A program made the position numbers and the translations under genes. From Candidatus Chromulinivoraceae bacterium (GTDB lineage: Bacteria > Patescibacteriota > Saccharimonadia > Saccharimonadales > Saccharimonadaceae), in the NCBI GenBank assembly GCA_035478595.1, contig DATIJL010000013.1, positions 1-47,979 on the forward strand: DNA of 47,979 bases, written 5' to 3'. Each line of letters opens with the position of its first letter. Within the stretch, counting starts at the first letter, position 1. Positions 1 through 8,137 of the stretch are shown one piece after another. The notes under the pieces were generated by a model. It was given only the letters and a program-made list of their open reading frames with translations. It did not search any database and was not told where the DNA came from.

Positions 1-82
1 ATTGGTAGAATAGGCCATGGCAGGCCTCCTTTCTGTATTTATTTAGTCGTAAACACAGTATACGGAGTGCCTGCTTTTTTGG

Positions 83-114
83 GATAGATGGCTAACGCCA
101 TCTATCTTCTTTTT
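83..114 (+). terminator. Rho-independent terminator
   Basis: A perfect 10-bp stem (83-92 with 97-106) closed by a TAAC loop is followed by TTCTTTTT. It would end a plus-strand transcript entering from the left of the window. Nothing else is recognised in bases 1-82. Confidence 0.8.
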
Positions 115-164
115 ATGTTGCAAAGGTGGTGAGTTAGTACGTCGCTATTGATAAAAATATAAAG

Positions 165-178
165 ATATTTTAAAATAT
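165..178. promoter_or_regulatory. AT palindrome before the NDT/RHH trio
   Basis: ATATTTTAAAATAT is a perfect 14-bp palindrome ending 6 nt before the first gene's ATG and overlapping a TATACT hexamer at 176-181. Because the downstream genes carry RHH DNA-binding domains, it is a candidate autoregulatory operator. AT-rich DNA makes such palindromes easy to find by chance, so this is weak. Confidence 0.3.
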
Positions 179-184
179 ACTTAC

Positions 185-766
185 ATGATTATCCAGATTA
201 TCGGTAACGCAAGCAATCTTACGGGAGACCTTCCCTTCTACCATACTATTCTTGAGGTTATTCATGATAGTGGTGCGGTCATTGCGCGCGATTGGATTAG
301 TGCTGCTCAAAACCGCATCGATAAAAATATCATCAGAGATGACACAAAAGTCGAATGGGATGATGTTCATAAAGAGAATAGCGAAGCTATTACACGCTCT
401 GATGTTGTCATTATCGAAGCCACCAACTACGGTTTTCAGGAGGGATTCTACACTGCACAAGCCTTGCAACAAAAAAAGCCCATACTTCTCCTCACACGCG
501 AGAATATTCGAGGCAAGCTGGTATACGGTATTAAGCATAAACTTTTAACCACCGCACACTACGACAATAGCGATGATCTCAAAAAGATCGTAGCTAAATT
601 CGTAAAAGCAAACACTATCAATACAAAGGATCTTCGGTTTAACTTTTTTATTGATCGACAAATCTATGGGTATCTACGTGAAGTTTCCTACGAAACTGGC
701 AAAAATAAGTCAGAAATTATTCGTGAACTGCTAGAACAGGAAATCGATAAGCAGGAACCGGTGTAG
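185..766 (+). CDS. NDT-like Rossmann domain fused to ribbon-helix-helix, copy 1
   Basis: A 193-aa protein in two parts. Residues 1 to about 135 resemble the nucleoside 2-deoxyribosyltransferase / DUF4406-like fold: a first beta strand (IIQIIGNAS), a strand ending SDVVIIEAT, a G-x-x-x-G segment (GFQEGF) and KKPILLLT. Residues about 150-190 form a CopG/Arc-type ribbon-helix-helix (DLRFNFFIDRQIY, then ETGKNKSEIIRELLE). This suggests a DNA-binding regulator sensing a nucleotide-like ligand, or an enzyme with a DNA tether; neither is proven. It is the first of three translationally coupled paralogues, its TAG sharing a G with the next GTG start. No clear Shine-Dalgarno is seen. I do not recognise a named family with this architecture. 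Confidence 0.85.
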   Translation: MIIQIIGNASNLTGDLPFYHTILEVIHDSGAVIARDWISAAQNRIDKNIIRDDTKVEWDDVHKENSEAITRSDVVIIEATNYGFQEGFYTAQALQQKKPILLLTRENIRGKLVYGIKHKLLTTAHYDNSDDLKKIVAKFVKANTINTKDLRFNFFIDRQIYGYLREVSYETGKNKSEIIRELLEQEIDKQEPV

Positions 767-1332
767 TGATCGTTCATATTGCCGGTAGTCTTCGAGATTC
801 AGAAGTTGACACCACCTATCTTCAGCAAATCATCGAGACGGTCCACGATCATGGTGCCGTCCTTGCCCATAGCTGGCTAGAAGCCGCCATTGCCCGGCAA
901 AAGGAATCTATCGTTATTCCCGACTGGACGCCTTACGTCGAGGCAAATCTAGACGCTGTCATTCGAGCCGACGTCGTAATTGTAGAACTTACTCACTATT
1001 CGTTTTCCCAAGGATTTCTTATTGCCGCAGCTTTTGAACATAAAAAACCGGTGCTCGCAATATCTCGACACTCCACACACGGCGATACAGTTAGCGGCAT
1101 TACCAATCCTCTTTTTACTTATAAACGATACTCCGACGGCACTGACTTGAAACAAACCGTCGATGAGTTCTTACGCAAGAATACCGTTTACACCCAAGAT
1201 CTTCGGTTTAATATGTTTCTTACTCGTCAAATTTTCAAATATCTCGAGGAAGTCTCGCACGAAACTGGTAAAAGTCGCTCTGAGATAATCCGCGCGATCA
1301 TTAAACGAAAGGCAGAGGGTAATCGTGGTTAA
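766..1332 (+). CDS. NDT-like Rossmann domain fused to ribbon-helix-helix, copy 2
   Basis: Second tandem paralogue, 188 aa, starting at a GTG that overlaps the preceding stop by one base (TAGTG), so translation is probably coupled. Same layout as copy 1: N-terminal strand IVHIAGSLRDSE, central ADVVIVELTHYSFSQGF, KKPVLAIS, then an RHH segment starting DLRFNMFLTRQIF and containing ETGKSRSEIIRAII. The Glu in the G-x-x-x-G segment of copy 1 (GFQEGF) is Gln here, so if copy 1 used that Glu catalytically this copy would not. Basic C-terminus (KRKAEGNRG). Function unknown; probably a paralogous partner able to hetero-oligomerise through the RHH. Confidence 0.85.
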   Translation: MIVHIAGSLRDSEVDTTYLQQIIETVHDHGAVLAHSWLEAAIARQKESIVIPDWTPYVEANLDAVIRADVVIVELTHYSFSQGFLIAAAFEHKKPVLAISRHSTHGDTVSGITNPLFTYKRYSDGTDLKQTVDEFLRKNTVYTQDLRFNMFLTRQIFKYLEEVSHETGKSRSEIIRAIIKRKAEGNRG

Positions 1333-1909
1333 CTTTACGACACAAGTACATGTCACCGGAAGTGCTCGTAAATTTGAAGACGACGCAATCTATCTGCAGG
1401 CGATTGTACAAGCGGTATACGACAATCATGCGATAGTCTTTAGGAACTGGCTTGAAGCAGCCGCAAGCCGCACTAAGAATAAGATCCATGATGATGACGT
1501 AGACTGGGAGAGCATCCTCAACGATAACCTAGATGCGATCGTAAAATCCGACCTTGTTGTTGTAGAGGCTACCCAAGCTCGTTCTAGTCAAGGCCTGCAA
1601 GCATACATAGCGGCCCAACATAAAAAACCAACGCTTATTGTTACCCGGTCACAAATTAAAGATCGATTTATTTCAGGTGTAGAGAATAAGTTTATAACCG
1701 TCCACCAGTACTCTAATACCGACGAACTGCAGACTATTGTCGCAAAATTCATCAAACAAAATAGCATCCCTGAAAAGGATCTTCGGTTTAACATGATCTT
1801 AGACCGAAGAATTTATAAATACCTTCGCGATACCTCTTACGAAACTGGCAAAAATAAGTCAGAAATTATCCGTGAACTTTTGGAGCGAGACATTAGTCGT
1901 CGTAAATAA
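1325..1909 (+). CDS. NDT-like Rossmann domain fused to ribbon-helix-helix, copy 3
   Basis: Third tandem paralogue, 194 aa, with a GTG start inside the last codons of copy 2 (8-nt overlap). Domain order is the same: VHVTGSARKFED at the N-terminus, SDLVVVEATQARSSQGL in the middle, KKPTLIVT, then an RHH starting DLRFNMILDRRIY with ETGKNKSEIIRELLE. Its RHH coding DNA is almost identical to that of copy 1 (32 nt unbroken at 689-720 and 1838-1869), although the N-terminal domains have diverged strongly. This points to conservation of the DNA-binding part or to gene conversion. It ends the coupled trio. Confidence 0.85.
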   Translation: MVNFTTQVHVTGSARKFEDDAIYLQAIVQAVYDNHAIVFRNWLEAAASRTKNKIHDDDVDWESILNDNLDAIVKSDLVVVEATQARSSQGLQAYIAAQHKKPTLIVTRSQIKDRFISGVENKFITVHQYSNTDELQTIVAKFIKQNSIPEKDLRFNMILDRRIYKYLRDTSYETGKNKSEIIRELLERDISRRK

Positions 1910-2065
1910 CTCAGAATCACTCAAGCAGCACTCACGCATCATGAAATTTGTTTTTATTCGACATTCAAAAACCGACCGTATGCTTGCCCATATTCTTCGA
2001 GAGCCAGCGAGGGTTGAAATACAGGAAACTCGACTATAGTAACAAAAAGCCCCTGTACGTATGAC

Positions 2066-2090
2066 TATGTATGGACTATAATCATACATA
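2066..2090 (+). promoter_or_regulatory. Inverted repeat bracketing a -10 box
   Basis: TATGTATG (2066-2073) and CATACATA (2083-2090) form a perfect 8-bp inverted repeat whose 9-nt spacer contains TATAAT (2077-2082). A regulator bound here would block RNA polymerase at the fourth gene of the cluster (start 2112, preceded by GTGGAG near 2099). The RHH proteins encoded just upstream are the obvious candidates. No convincing -35 is seen. Confidence 0.55.
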
Positions 2091-2111
2091 CAGTATAAGT
2101 GGAGTGATAGC

Positions 2112-2681
2112 ATGAACATAGCCACGCAAATCAGCGGCAACATTCGACCCGGTAATAAGGCGCTTTTTGCGCTCAAAACCATGCTTGCTCATATAGGCAT
2201 TAAAGTGACTCAATCCGTCCAGGATGAGTCACTTTTTCATAAGACCAATATGAAGGTTGCGTGGCAGCACTACGAAAAGGAGGTGGACTTTTACAAATCC
2301 ATAGAACACTCGGCATTCCATATCATATACAATGACGGCCCGATCAGTAATGAGATCGGCCTTCAAGTTCTTTATGCAATGGTAAAAGATCGACCTATCC
2401 TTATGACAGGCCTGCCTTTATTCGCAGATGACCTCAACCTACTCATTCGAGACACGCTCACAAAACATGTACGTGAGTTTCACTCCATCAACCTTCCAGA
2501 GCTTGAACTTACCGAGCTAAGCAGACTACTTACAAAACTCAAACCTGTAAGCTATAGTCTATCGAAAAGCGAGAAGATTCTTATCAATGCTCGTATCAAG
2601 GGCTTCTTTCGAGATTTGGTCACCGAAACAGTAGTTCAAACAAGTTCCAGTGGGATTACGACACCCGCTCAAAAGGCCTAG
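2112..2681 (+). CDS. Divergent relative of the NDT-like proteins, lacking RHH
   Basis: A 189-aa protein of unknown function. The N-terminus (IATQISGNIRPGNKALFALKTMLAHIGIKV) follows the same strand-helix plan as the three preceding proteins. A central segment (AFHIIYNDGPISNEIGLQVLYAMVKDRPILM, here quoted in parts) corresponds to their sensor strand, G-x-x-x-G and KKPILL regions. The C-terminus has no recognisable ribbon-helix-helix. It has its own promoter and a likely operator 20 nt upstream, and it overlaps the convergent Nudix gene by 4 nt. It may be the effector of a regulator-effector set; that is inference from position and fold resemblance only. Confidence 0.75.
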   Translation: MNIATQISGNIRPGNKALFALKTMLAHIGIKVTQSVQDESLFHKTNMKVAWQHYEKEVDFYKSIEHSAFHIIYNDGPISNEIGLQVLYAMVKDRPILMTGLPLFADDLNLLIRDTLTKHVREFHSINLPELELTELSRLLTKLKPVSYSLSKSEKILINARIKGFFRDLVTETVVQTSSSGITTPAQKA

Positions 2682-3184
2682 ATTATTCGTTTGAAATCCG
2701 GGTGTGCTTGTAAAAAATCGTGTACCTCTGCAAAATCATCAAATGCATGATGATACTCCGCAACTCTTTCAAGCGGCACAAATGCTCGTTCGAAAATCTC
2801 TAGCTGTGGAACATATTCTTTTACATTTACTACTCGCGAAACAAAAAGAGGCTGATATGCTTCGAGTGGATACCCGGCGTTCTCCGGTGACTCAAATAGC
2901 TTTTTAATTCGCCATCCGCCGACGTGGATAAGATCACCTAGCTCAACTGCAGCCTCTTCCATTGCTTCGCGTCGCACACACTCCTCGGCCGTTTCACCCT
3001 CTTCGCGGTGTCCGCCTAGTAGCCCCCAACCACGTTCTGGACGTGACATAACGAGTGCACTCTCATAAATTGCAGCAACCATACACGCCGTTATAAGTTC
3101 AACAGCCGGCATATCGCTGCCAGCTTCGAATTGAGCCAACGTTGAACTATCACTTCCCCAATATATTTTCTTAAATTGTTGCAC
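2678..3184 (-). CDS. Nudix hydrolase
   Basis: 168 aa with a near-complete Nudix box: G58, E64, R72-E73, E76-E77 follow the G-x5-E-x7-R-E-U-x-E-E spacing, with Ala79 where Gly is usual. The enzyme would hydrolyse a nucleoside diphosphate linked to another moiety using divalent metal bound by the box glutamates; the substrate cannot be told. The start is GTG, 1 nt past the ruvA stop, with AGGGG upstream, so it is probably co-transcribed and coupled with ruvA. The C-terminal half (residues 110-160) is not a known extra domain. Confidence 0.88.
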   Translation of the reverse strand: MQQFKKIYWGSDSSTLAQFEAGSDMPAVELITACMVAAIYESALVMSRPERGWGLLGGHREEGETAEECVRREAMEEAAVELGDLIHVGGWRIKKLFESPENAGYPLEAYQPLFVSRVVNVKEYVPQLEIFERAFVPLERVAEYHHAFDDFAEVHDFLQAHPDFKRII

Positions 3185-3185
3185 T

Positions 3186-3761
3186 CTAACCCCTCAATGC
3201 TTGCGTTACGCGGTCGGCAGTAGAAAGATCCATAGGCACGCTTTCGAGTGCGCGGGTAGCATCGTTAAGGTTATAGCCGAGTGCCATAAGCGCTTCGAGC
3301 GCTTCGTCGGTATGTAGAAGAGTTTGTGATATGCCAACTGCGGACACATCAGTCCTCAGCGCTAACCCAACCTTATCGGTCAGATCTACGACTACACGTT
3401 CGGCGATTCGCTTACCAACACCGCTTGCTTTGGTTATGTATGTGCTGTCACCGTTCGCGATTGCATTACGCACCTGCTCACTATCTCCAAGACTCAAAAT
3501 CGAAAGCGCAGCCTTAGGACCAACGCCCTGCACGGTAATCAGCATCTCAAACAATTTTTTAGCAGCTAGACTGGTAAAACCAAACAATTCCTGCGACTGT
3601 TCGCGAATGTGATGATAGGTATAAAACTTCATCGGTTCGTTTAGTAGCGCTTGTTCATAGTCACCCACCGCAACACTTACTTCATATCCCACGCCATGAA
3701 CATCTACAATAACAGAGGAACCAAACTTTTCAGCAACAACTCCAGAAACATGTGCAATCAT
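3186..3761 (-). CDS. ruvA: Holliday junction branch migration protein RuvA
   Basis: 191 aa, normal RuvA length. It begins with the OB-fold domain (MIAHVSGVVAEKF, then VGYEV), followed by the helix-hairpin-helix region (LITVQGVGPKAALSILSL and ASGVGKRIAERVVVDL), and ends with the small RuvB-binding three-helix domain (EALEALMALGYNLNDATRAL). RuvA tetramers bind four-way junctions and load the RuvB motor. ruvC lies about 4.4 kb away on the same strand and ruvB is not in the window. It probably leads a two-gene unit with the Nudix gene. Confidence 0.97.
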   Translation of the reverse strand: MIAHVSGVVAEKFGSSVIVDVHGVGYEVSVAVGDYEQALLNEPMKFYTYHHIREQSQELFGFTSLAAKKLFEMLITVQGVGPKAALSILSLGDSEQVRNAIANGDSTYITKASGVGKRIAERVVVDLTDKVGLALRTDVSAVGISQTLLHTDEALEALMALGYNLNDATRALESVPMDLSTADRVTQALRG

Positions 3762-3811
3762 AGATACTATTATGACACACCCTCGCGCAAGTCACACATA
3801 CTCTCTAATCC

Positions 3812-4159
3812 TCACTTGTTCCAGTCTGCTCGTTTCGCCTGCAGTTTCTCTAAAACTCCATCGATTAAATCTTGTTCCTTAAACCCAGCATACGCAAGAG
3901 TGGTCAATAGTTGAATTTGCGTATCTACAATCTCCGATAAAAGATCCTCTGGTACGACTTCCTGATCTTTCCACTCCCGACGGGGAAGTTCACGAACGAC
4001 TTCCCATGCCTCCTCTTGAGTGTGATAGGCAAAGCTAAGGCACGCTTCCCAGTCACGTACAAGTGGCTTCATAAGGCCACGGTCCACACGCCTCTGTTGA
4101 GCCTCAAGTACAGCGGTAAATAATGACATGCCTTCACTATGGTTCGTCTGTTGATTCAT
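3812..4159 (-). CDS. MazG-like all-alpha NTP pyrophosphohydrolase
   Basis: 115 aa, helical. The core EEAWEVVREL (about residues 49-58) and LLSEIVDTQIQLLT (about 74-87) match the paired E-x-x-E and E-x-x-D metal-binding helices of the MazG / dimeric dUTPase superfamily, which hydrolyse (d)NTPs to monophosphates. Family assignment rests on these motifs only and the substrate is unknown. Downstream of its ATG is a second possible start (Met11). It stands alone between ruvA and the PBP gene. House-cleaning of the nucleotide pool would fit the nearby Nudix gene. Confidence 0.65.
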   Translation of the reverse strand: MNQQTNHSEGMSLFTAVLEAQQRRVDRGLMKPLVRDWEACLSFAYHTQEEAWEVVRELPRREWKDQEVVPEDLLSEIVDTQIQLLTTLAYAGFKEQDLIDGVLEKLQAKRADWNK

Positions 4160-4274
4160 ATTTGCATGCTGCTTTCCGATGAAGAGTTTTTAATCATAAC
4201 CTTATAATACATAAACATACAAACACGTGAAAGCATGCGTATCGTTTAATAAGACTAGACAATGAGAGTTCGTG

Positions 4275-6581
4275 TTATGGTTTTACCGGAAGTATGCCCG
4301 TACCACCAGATCCAGATCCGCCTGTGCCGGTTCCATTCGCACCACCAGTTCCAGTTCCTCCGGTTCCAGTCGAGCCCGTACCTGTTGTTCCGCCAGTATC
4401 CGCGCCGGTCGTCCCCGTACCCGCTGTTCCTGTTCCGCCTGCACCGCCAGATGTTGTCGTAGTATCGTTAGTTGTTGTCTGACTACTATTGGCGTTGTTG
4501 GATGGATTACTGGTCGTTGTATCCTGTGTTTGAGTTTCGGTTTTTTGTTGAGTCGTATCGCAAGTTGTAGTAGGCAATGCCGAAGCCAAGAAGTATTCGT
4601 TATACGTATTGGAACTCGAGCCGCTCGCGAGACTACCAGTGCCATAACAAACCGGTTTTTGAATTACACCAGAAGGAATCGGGAACGCAGTATTCGGAAT
4701 TCCTTTCAAAGCCGTCTTCATCGTATTCACCCATATAGGACCAGCCATACCAGAACCACCATTCAACATTGGCTGATTATTATTATTCCCGACCCATACG
4801 CCAACTGCTAGTTGCGGTGTATAGCCAATCGTCCAAGCATCGCGGTCATCGTCGGTCGTACCAGTCTTAACCGCTGCAGTACGTCCAGAAACAGTTAGGG
4901 ATGATCCGAAGATAGGCGCGCGTGCATTGTAGTCCGACAAGATACTCGATATAAGATACGCAGCCTGCGGACTAACCACCTGTTTACTCTTTTCGTCAGC
5001 CGTAAAAATCTTCTGGTTGTACTTGTCATTAATTTGCTGGATAAGAGTTGTGTCGAACTGCTGTCCTTGATTGGCGAACGCCGCGTAAGCATTAGTCATT
5101 TGCGTTAGCGGAGCCTCGGCTGCACCAAGCGCCAGTGACAATCCGTAATTTTTACTCGCATCAATACTACTGATTCCCATACGGTTAGCCGCCTGCACAG
5201 CCTTGTCTATGCCAAGCTTTTGTAATACTTCAACACTTGGAATATTGAGAGATTGACTAATTGCTTGCCGAACCGTTACACTTCCACGAAACTTCTTGTC
5301 AGCATCGAGTGGTTTGTAGCCGTTAAAGTCGGTCGGGACATCTTGCAGGATAGTGGCCGGCGTAATCACGCCTTCAGCCAATGCTTCACTATAGTAAATA
5401 GATTTAAAGCTCGATCCCGGCTGACGCGCCGTTGTGGCCATATTCACCTTACCCCAATCTGGGTTATTGTAATCAGCACTTCCCACGAGCGCGCGCACTT
5501 CACCCGACGTCGGATCTATTGCAACCGCACTGGCATTCGAGCCACCGTTGCGCTGAATATATGCCAGGTGATCATTAATATTGCCTTCGATGGTATGTTG
5601 TAAGGTTAGATCAAGCGTTGTCTTTACCTGATAACCAGAACGCATCACTTGCTCTTCACCGTATTTATCGTACAGCTGTTGCAGCACCATCTGGCTGAAT
5701 GCCGGCGCCTCACCAGCCGCCTGAGCCTGGACGGGGGCGTAGGTCAGCTGTTCATTCAAAGCCGCTTGCTGTTGGGCCGCTGTAATATAGCCATTTTGAA
5801 CCATCTGTTTTAACACATAGGTTTGGCGATCTTTCGCATAGGTGGGATTGCCTGTAACCGGCGAGTACGCGTTAGGCGCTGGAAGCACCCCGACTATCAT
5901 TGCACTTTCAGCCAAGTCAAGATCTTTTGGTGCTTTATTGAAGTACGTTTTAGCTACTGACTGGATACCGAAGTCAGTTCCGCCCCAGAATACCGAGTTA
6001 AGGTACATATCAAGAATTTGATCTTTAGAATACCGCTGTTCAATGGCAATCGAGATTGTCAGCTCTTGGTATTTACGTAAAATCGTTTGCTGGTTAGATA
6101 GTAACGTTGCCCTTGCAAGCTGCTGTGTGATGGTTGAACCACCGCCGGCAATACTTCCCGAACTCACGTCACTAAATAGTGCGCGCAACGTGCCTGTAAT
6201 TGAAAAACCGCCATCACTGTAAAAATTTTTATCCTCAGATGAAACGAGTGCTTGTTGCGTGTACTTAGAAATCTGGTCAAGCGGCACGATATCGCGATGT
6301 TCAGCCCGGCCTACGCTGTAAATAACCTGACCATTCTTATCAGTAAGCGCAATGCCGGTATTATTACTATTCATCAATCGCGTTTGATCACCGATATCGT
6401 TGTAGTAGTAAATGTACGTAATAAGCGGCGTCAAAATCAAAAACGCCAATATGGGCGTCCCAATCAATAATGCCTTTTTCTTTTTAGATAAACTCTTAAA
6501 CCAGCGCCACGATCTTTTTGCCGATCGTTTTATGCGAGTAACGCGAGATACTCGCTTTGTATATCTTCCTCTACGGACCAT
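4275..6581 (-). CDS. Class A penicillin-binding protein (glycosyltransferase/transpeptidase)
   Basis: 768 aa bifunctional peptidoglycan synthase. A basic cytoplasmic start is followed by one membrane segment (about 37-58). The GT51 domain shows ED116-117 and GGSTITQQLAR (147-157). The transpeptidase domain shows the SxxK motif at 390-393, SLN at 444-446 and KTGT at 572-575. It polymerises lipid II and cross-links the glycan outside the cell. From about residue 680 there is a low-complexity tail, first Thr/Gln/Asn-rich, then Gly/Thr repeats, ending GTGILPVKP. A TATAAT box lies 6 nt upstream of the ATG (6588-6593) with no Shine-Dalgarno, suggesting a leaderless mRNA. Confidence 0.95.
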   Translation of the reverse strand: MVRRGRYTKRVSRVTRIKRSAKRSWRWFKSLSKKKKALLIGTPILAFLILTPLITYIYYYNDIGDQTRLMNSNNTGIALTDKNGQVIYSVGRAEHRDIVPLDQISKYTQQALVSSEDKNFYSDGGFSITGTLRALFSDVSSGSIAGGGSTITQQLARATLLSNQQTILRKYQELTISIAIEQRYSKDQILDMYLNSVFWGGTDFGIQSVAKTYFNKAPKDLDLAESAMIVGVLPAPNAYSPVTGNPTYAKDRQTYVLKQMVQNGYITAAQQQAALNEQLTYAPVQAQAAGEAPAFSQMVLQQLYDKYGEEQVMRSGYQVKTTLDLTLQHTIEGNINDHLAYIQRNGGSNASAVAIDPTSGEVRALVGSADYNNPDWGKVNMATTARQPGSSFKSIYYSEALAEGVITPATILQDVPTDFNGYKPLDADKKFRGSVTVRQAISQSLNIPSVEVLQKLGIDKAVQAANRMGISSIDASKNYGLSLALGAAEAPLTQMTNAYAAFANQGQQFDTTLIQQINDKYNQKIFTADEKSKQVVSPQAAYLISSILSDYNARAPIFGSSLTVSGRTAAVKTGTTDDDRDAWTIGYTPQLAVGVWVGNNNNQPMLNGGSGMAGPIWVNTMKTALKGIPNTAFPIPSGVIQKPVCYGTGSLASGSSSNTYNEYFLASALPTTTCDTTQQKTETQTQDTTTSNPSNNANSSQTTTNDTTTTSGGAGGTGTAGTGTTGADTGGTTGTGSTGTGGTGTGGANGTGTGGSGSGGTGILPVKP

Positions 6582-6640
6582 GCACTTATTATAATACGTT
6601 AACCTTAAAGAACACTATAGCAAACCGCCGAGCGGTTATA

Positions 6641-8074
6641 TTATACCGTAAGGGCTACTCGTTTATCTGTAGTAATTTCTCGTTGGTGGCTGCCAATCTC
6701 TATCGGATATTCGCCAGTAAAAACCGATACATCGAATGATTCAGGCGAACACTTGGTAGCCATGAGCATACCCTCAACCGAAAGATACCCAAGAGAGTCT
6801 GCCCCAATAGCCTCACAAACCTCTTCTATCGTCCGACCGTGTGCAATAAGTTCGGCCTGTGACGGCATATTTATGCCATAAAAGTTAGGAAACTTCACCG
6901 GCGGTGAACTAATCCGCACGTGGATCTCGGCCGCGCCGGCCTCGCGTAGCATCTCAATAAGTACGCCCAGTGTCATGCCACGTACAATAGAATCTTCAAT
7001 AAGCACCACTCGTTTGCCGTTCAAAACGGTAGGGTCGGGGACTAACTTTTCACAGACAGCCTGCCTTCGCTCCTCTTGGTCAGGCTTAATAAATGTACGT
7101 AGACGACTAGAACGTTTAATTCCCTCCACGTATTTTAAGCCACTTTCCCTTGCATAACCCTCTGCTGCCGGGATCGCTGATCTCGGAACAGGCACTACAA
7201 TAGTCGACGTAGTATCTCCCCCAACGGGCTGCTCACGCGCCAGTTGTACACCAAAGTCATACCTCACGTCTTCGACTATCCGTCCATATAAACGACTGTC
7301 ACCACGCGCAAAATACACTAACTCAAAAATGTCCAACTTTGGGTTGGACTGTACTATCCGTACAGTCTCTATGCCCGCGCTACTAAAAACGATCAGCTGG
7401 CCTGGCGAGATGTCCGTTTGGTCAGTAGCCCCAAGCGCATCTAAGGCACGAGTTTCCGAGGCAACTGCATAACCACCGCCAGGTAGCTTGCCATACGAAA
7501 GCGGACGAATGCCATACGCATCACGAAAAGCCACGAGTTTTTCCTCGTGCAGTGCCACGCATGAAAAGGCACCAACCAAAAGAGGGAAGACGCGTTCCAC
7601 TGCCTCCACTACTCCACTTCCCGCTTGCAGGTAATAACCTATAGCCGCATGCATCATGCCAGAATCATTCAACAACTCTATCGGCATATTTTTAGAAACC
7701 AAAAAATCAGCCAGTGATTTAATCACCGATAAATTACCATTATGAGCCAGTGCCCAACTCGTCTTAGCATCAGCAAACGGTTGAATATGCTCAAGGTCAG
7801 AGGCACTACCACTTGTGGCGTACCTGTTATGTCCAATCGCTGCCCTACCCTCAAGACTTTGGAGCGTAACCTCTGGATATGCTTCCACTACCAACCCTAG
7901 CTTTACATGGCGCAACAATTCGCCTTCATTATCCCACGTTACAATCCCCGTCCCATCCTGACCACGGTGTTGCAACTCTTCTAACATAGAAGCCGTGAGT
8001 CTGGCAGCAGCATTACTCCCCCATACTCCAGCTACGGCACATTTTTCGGATAATTCGGCACTCAGTCGGACCAT
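6641..8074 (-). CDS. purF: Amidophosphoribosyltransferase
   Basis: 477 aa. The N-terminal glutaminase domain has its nucleophile Cys12 (CAVAGVWG) after an 11-residue propeptide, then LQHRGQDGTGI and GHNRYAT. The C-terminal phosphoribosyltransferase domain carries the PRPP loop VLIEDSIVRGMT. PurF makes 5-phosphoribosylamine from PRPP and glutamine, the first step of purine synthesis. No other purine gene is in the window; if the genome is a typical reduced CPR one, the pathway may be absent and the enzyme could serve another role. AGGGGA precedes the ATG. Confidence 0.95.
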   Translation of the reverse strand: MVRLSAELSEKCAVAGVWGSNAAARLTASMLEELQHRGQDGTGIVTWDNEGELLRHVKLGLVVEAYPEVTLQSLEGRAAIGHNRYATSGSASDLEHIQPFADAKTSWALAHNGNLSVIKSLADFLVSKNMPIELLNDSGMMHAAIGYYLQAGSGVVEAVERVFPLLVGAFSCVALHEEKLVAFRDAYGIRPLSYGKLPGGGYAVASETRALDALGATDQTDISPGQLIVFSSAGIETVRIVQSNPKLDIFELVYFARGDSRLYGRIVEDVRYDFGVQLAREQPVGGDTTSTIVVPVPRSAIPAAEGYARESGLKYVEGIKRSSRLRTFIKPDQEERRQAVCEKLVPDPTVLNGKRVVLIEDSIVRGMTLGVLIEMLREAGAAEIHVRISSPPVKFPNFYGINMPSQAELIAHGRTIEEVCEAIGADSLGYLSVEGMLMATKCSPESFDVSVFTGEYPIEIGSHQREITTDKRVALTV

Positions 8075-8137
8075 TCAAAATTCCCCTATAAAAGCGTTAG
8101 AGTTTCATGGTAACATGCTTTAGTTTATATAGTAAGT

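Noticed and set aside
185-1909. Classical toxin-antitoxin operon
   Set aside because: RHH domains suggest antitoxins, but none of the proteins resembles a known toxin and all three have the same architecture.
4262-4811. Long plus-strand frames opposite the PBP C-terminus
   Set aside because: They arise from the repetitive Gly/Thr-coding DNA on the other strand. Their Ser/Arg/Pro-only composition and lack of start signals mark them as shadows.
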